Position numbers and translations under genes: made by a program. 64,000 nt of DNA from positions 983,797 to 1,047,796 of the forward strand of contig JADCRB010000060.1 in assembly GCA_021464245.1 (NCBI GenBank). Direction: 5' to 3'. Positions 61,040 through 64,000 of the stretch are shown here, in pieces (the stretch's first letter is position 1; each line of letters opens with the position of its first letter). The notes beneath the pieces were generated by a model. It was not told where the DNA came from. It saw only the letters and a list, made by a program, of their open reading frames with translations, and did no database searches. This stretch comes from Carallia brachiata (Eukaryota > Streptophyta > Magnoliopsida > Malpighiales > Rhizophoraceae).

Positions 61040-62430
61040 CTTTGTGCTACAGCGGGGAAAAGAAATATATTTAATAAAAAGAGAACTAATGAGTGAGATT
61101 TTTTTTGTTTATGCCATAATAATAAGTGAGATTTTTACGAGGGATTAAAGTGGAGAATAAAGTTGTGTGAATTAAAAAAAAAATAAATTATTAAATATTA
61201 TCAAATATATTATGCTGTATTTTAATTTTATTTAAAATACAATTATTTAGGAGAACTCTTAATAAAATAAATGTTTTTTATTTTTTCTTTTTTCAAACAT
61301 TTACTTTGGCTTTATGTGCACAAGTTTAGATTTGAATTTTGTTGTTCTTTCTTTAATGAGATTATTGTTTTGATAAATGTTCCACGTACTCTGACGCAAA
61401 ACAAATGTCAGATTTGAACAACCTTTGCAAACAATTAAGGAAGTGATGTTCTGGAACAATACATTCAGAATAAGTTAGCACTGCTACCATAAATGGAAAT
61501 GGATTTTTAGTTTCTAATTATCCATGGCCACAATAAATGTCAGTGGATCTTTAATCGTAATGTTTCTATGTAAATCTTGTGCATTTTTTTTTGTTCTTTT
61601 TTTAAAATATTAAGTAGTAAGATTCAAGTAGAAACAACATACCAACGAAATGATATAGTTTGTTGGATAATTAAAATTAAAAAAATAAATAAATTATTAG
61701 TGAATTCTATAACTATTTTATTATTATTTAAAATTAAAATTTATAATAATTTTTTTATAACAATAAAAAAAACATTATACATATATATTAATCATCATTC
61801 ATTTATTTAGACTGAGAGTTAACTATTAACATTCTAATTGAACTCGCTCTTAAGAAATACCCGTTATTTGAATAATGATAGAACGAGGCTCATCTGGCAA
61901 CTGTGGTAATTATAGAATTTAGATTTCTGCGGTGGCACTTTATACTCAACATGCCTTATAGGGTGGTCTTCAAAAAAACTTTATGCTCTGCATTTTTGTT
62001 GGGGAAAAAACGACTAAAAAAATGCGAATATAAATCAAGTGAAAATACGCTTGCTAAGCGCGAAGCTTCCACACTTCGGCGGTGGAGACATTTGAATTCG
62101 AATTTTGGACTAATTAAAGCCTATTTAGTATTTGACATCAACTAAAGGTTCATTAACAGTACGTTTGGTTTGAAGAGAAACCAAAAGAAAAAAAAACGGT
62201 GTAAAAAGAAAATACTTTGGGAATTCGAAATTTTCACATTTGGATATTACAGAAGACTGAAAAGTGTGTGAATTGGGTTACAAAATTTTACGTAAGACTC
62301 ATTGATTGTCGTTATCATCGTTTCCGTGTGAAAAGTTGAGACACCAAAAGCAAATATTATGGCTTTCAATCAATTTATCAAAAGTAAAAATTAGATTTCC
62401 AAAAGATAGAGTGTTTGAAATATTATCGAA
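61040..62430. other. AT-rich intergenic region
   Basis: No supported gene. Short open frames at 61,577-61,810 and 61,903-62,145 show no recognisable family. Confidence 0.4.
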
Positions 62431-62436
62431 TACAAT

Positions 62437-62575
62437 AAGTGAATTTGATATGTAATTAATTAAATTTTATGTGTAAAGAAATGAAAATAATTTTTTTTTT
62501 ATTTTTAGTTGCACTTGAAATACAAGTAGGTACAAATCAAATACAATCAGTTACATTTAAATAATATTTTAAACA
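62437..62575. repeat. Small palindromic MITE, copy L
   Basis: Read on the minus strand, it shows TGTAACTGATTGTATTTGAT, TATTTCAAGTGCAACTAA and ATTTAATTAATTACATATCA in the same order as copy K (30,083-30,215). The plus-strand left end GTGAATTTGATATG is an inverted partner of the right end CAAATCAAATACAATC. Confidence 0.55.
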
Positions 62576-62914
62576 CATTTTTATCAAAAAATATAATAGT
62601 GTTGTTATCAAAATATCCTCAACTTATCCTACCCTTATCAAAAGTGCTTGACTGTCAACAAAAAAACAAAAAATTAAGGACATTTTGAGCATTTGATATA
62701 ATTAATTTTTTTCTTTTAATTTCTCTTATTATCTAAATAATTTTTTTATAATTTTTTTTCTTATTTAATTTTAATATATTCAAATAGCTATCAATAAAAT
62801 TTTTTTATTTATTTTTTTATTACTTTCCTTTTCACTATTTTTTTCTTTTTTCCAATAAAATTCGAACATGCCATAAACATTTTAAGCGGGATAAAATAAA
62901 TAAATAAATAAATA

Positions 62915-63180
62915 AGGCCGTTCCAAGAAAGGCCAGTGTTATTACGTATGGGAATTTTAGTGGGCGTGGAATGTTTACCGTACGAACCTCGTAAATGGTG
63001 GACGGATTGATACCATTGGGCACGGTACGGCTGGACGTTGGCCACCAGCTAATCGCCAGCCAGACAAGCTGGCGTAGCAAGAGGGGACCACGGTGGCTCA
63101 ATTGTTGTCCGGCCTGACCGCACCCCATATCTCCAAATTAAAGGCATCTGCAGTCGCATTAATCTTGTCCCTTACTAATC
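62915..63180. promoter_or_regulatory. GC-rich island, possible promoter of a gene outside the window
   Basis: About 260 bp with clearly higher GC than both flanks, containing small palindromes (GCCAGCCAGACAAGCTGGC, CACGGTACGGC). No protein family is seen in any frame. It could be a promoter or leader for a gene to the right, or a decayed exon. Confidence 0.25.
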
Positions 63181-63258
63181 GGCCAACAAGGCCACTTTTG
63201 GAATGTCACCAAGAAGGTCAAAAACCAGGTCCCGAGGTACTCAGAAGGAATACTACGT

Positions 63259-63629
63259 GTCCATAAAATTTGATTTCTATAAATAGTCATAAAATTAATG
63301 CAGAAAGTAAAATATATGATATTTTTTATATTTATAAAATATATACAATACATTAAGAGAAATATATGATTTATCTGAATAGTCATATATTTTTTAAATT
63401 AAAAAAATTTAGTTCTCAAGAAGTATTTACATATCTTGTATAATTTTATTTGATTTATCATCTATTTTTTTTGTAATTACTTTATGATATCATATTACGT
63501 CTATTTACACGTGTTATATATTTCTCTTTAATATATCATATATTTTCTTTATAAATATAAAAAGATATCGCATATTTCGTCTCTTATAATGTTTTTGTAA
63601 CTACTTGTAAATACCAAATTTTGTGGACA
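63259..63629. repeat. Fold-back MITE with about 30-bp terminal inverted repeats
   Basis: TGTCCATAAAATTTGATTTC...AAATAGT on the left and ACTACTTGTAAATACCAAATTTTGTGGACA (as inverted partner) on the right. Similarity continues inward (TATATGATATTTTTTATA against its inverted TATATCATATATTTTC). Non-coding. Confidence 0.7.
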
Positions 63630-64000
63630 GAAAGTTTTTCCCTTCGGGATAATGTCCCCACTGATGCTTGCTTAGTTTTTAAATCAAATTCACACTTAAT
63701 CAAATACACAAAAAAATTTGCATAATTAATTTAATAATATTTAATTATTTTTTTATTTTTTAAATTTAATATATTTTTTATAATTTATGTATAAACTATA
63801 AAGTATACTCATAATCTTACATTATATATAAAATTATTTTTTTTTATTTTTTATTTTAAATAGACTATATTTATTGTATGATTTAATATCGTTAGTAAAT
63901 TATAATCATAAAAAATTGAGAGTCAAATTAAAAATCTCTTATTTTTCTTGTGTTATGTTATGTTATGTAAAAAAAATCTGTGTCGTTTTTTACGATTTAT
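63630..64000. other. AT-rich window end
   Basis: Nothing recognisable; AT-rich sequence with T and A runs up to the end of the window. Confidence 0.5.

Noticed and set aside
1..64000. CRISPR arrays, bacterial operons, viral integrations, rRNA or tRNA genes
   Set aside because: Repeats of 21 bp at the left are inverted and without unique spacers, so they are not CRISPR. No tRNA cloverleaf, rRNA or viral gene was recognised by eye; a tRNA or Rfam scan would be needed to exclude small RNAs fully.

Overview
This window is nuclear DNA of a flowering plant, most likely a woody eudicot. It is AT-rich, its genes are intron-rich with GT-AG splice sites, it is full of short fold-back elements, and its proteins belong to plant families (CDPK-related kinase, MIP1-leucine-zipper/DUF547, plant reticulon, plant TMEM131-like). 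The species cannot be fixed from the sequence alone. Nothing bacterial, viral or organellar was seen. LAYOUT: 1-5.3 kb holds a cluster of short palindromic elements built from inverted modules of about 21 bp, flanked by CCGG/CCCGGG ends. From 5.7 to 11 kb the minus strand carries a many-exon, transposon-type gene: an HMG-like N-terminus, a middle plant-transposon domain and a C-terminal Ulp1/C48 cysteine peptidase with visible His, Asp and Cys. At 13.06-13.39 kb is the 5' end of a reticulon-like gene with the rest missing. 13.5-20 kb is intergenic, with one long fold-back element. 20.8-25.9 kb (+) is a complete 11-exon CDPK-related kinase (CRK) whose exons all join in frame. 28.96-31.83 kb (-) is a five-exon short-chain dehydrogenase-like gene. 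34.8-37.4 kb is a tandem duplication of about 1 kb whose second copy was later invaded by two elements. 39.4-43.0 kb (-) is a ten-exon MIP1-leucine-zipper/DUF547 gene. 43.8-54.5 kb is intergenic with several MITE-like elements. 54.6-60.0 kb (-) is a three-exon TMEM131-like membrane protein gene. 60-64 kb is AT-rich with a 114-bp tandem duplication, a GC-rich island and a fold-back element. HOW THE GENES RELATE: the four main genes are unrelated single-copy-type housekeeping or signalling genes; nothing suggests a cluster or pathway. The strongest observations are: (i) the family of hairpins made of 21-bp modules, with one copy just upstream of the CRK gene; (ii) a consistent pattern of at least 13 small frame-breaking deletions in the three minus-strand genes, while the CRK gene has none. 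Exon-phase arithmetic closes exactly when each missing base is allowed for, which points to uncorrected assembly indels or very recent decay; (iii) the truncated reticulon gene next to the Ulp1 element; (iv) the nested tandem duplication.
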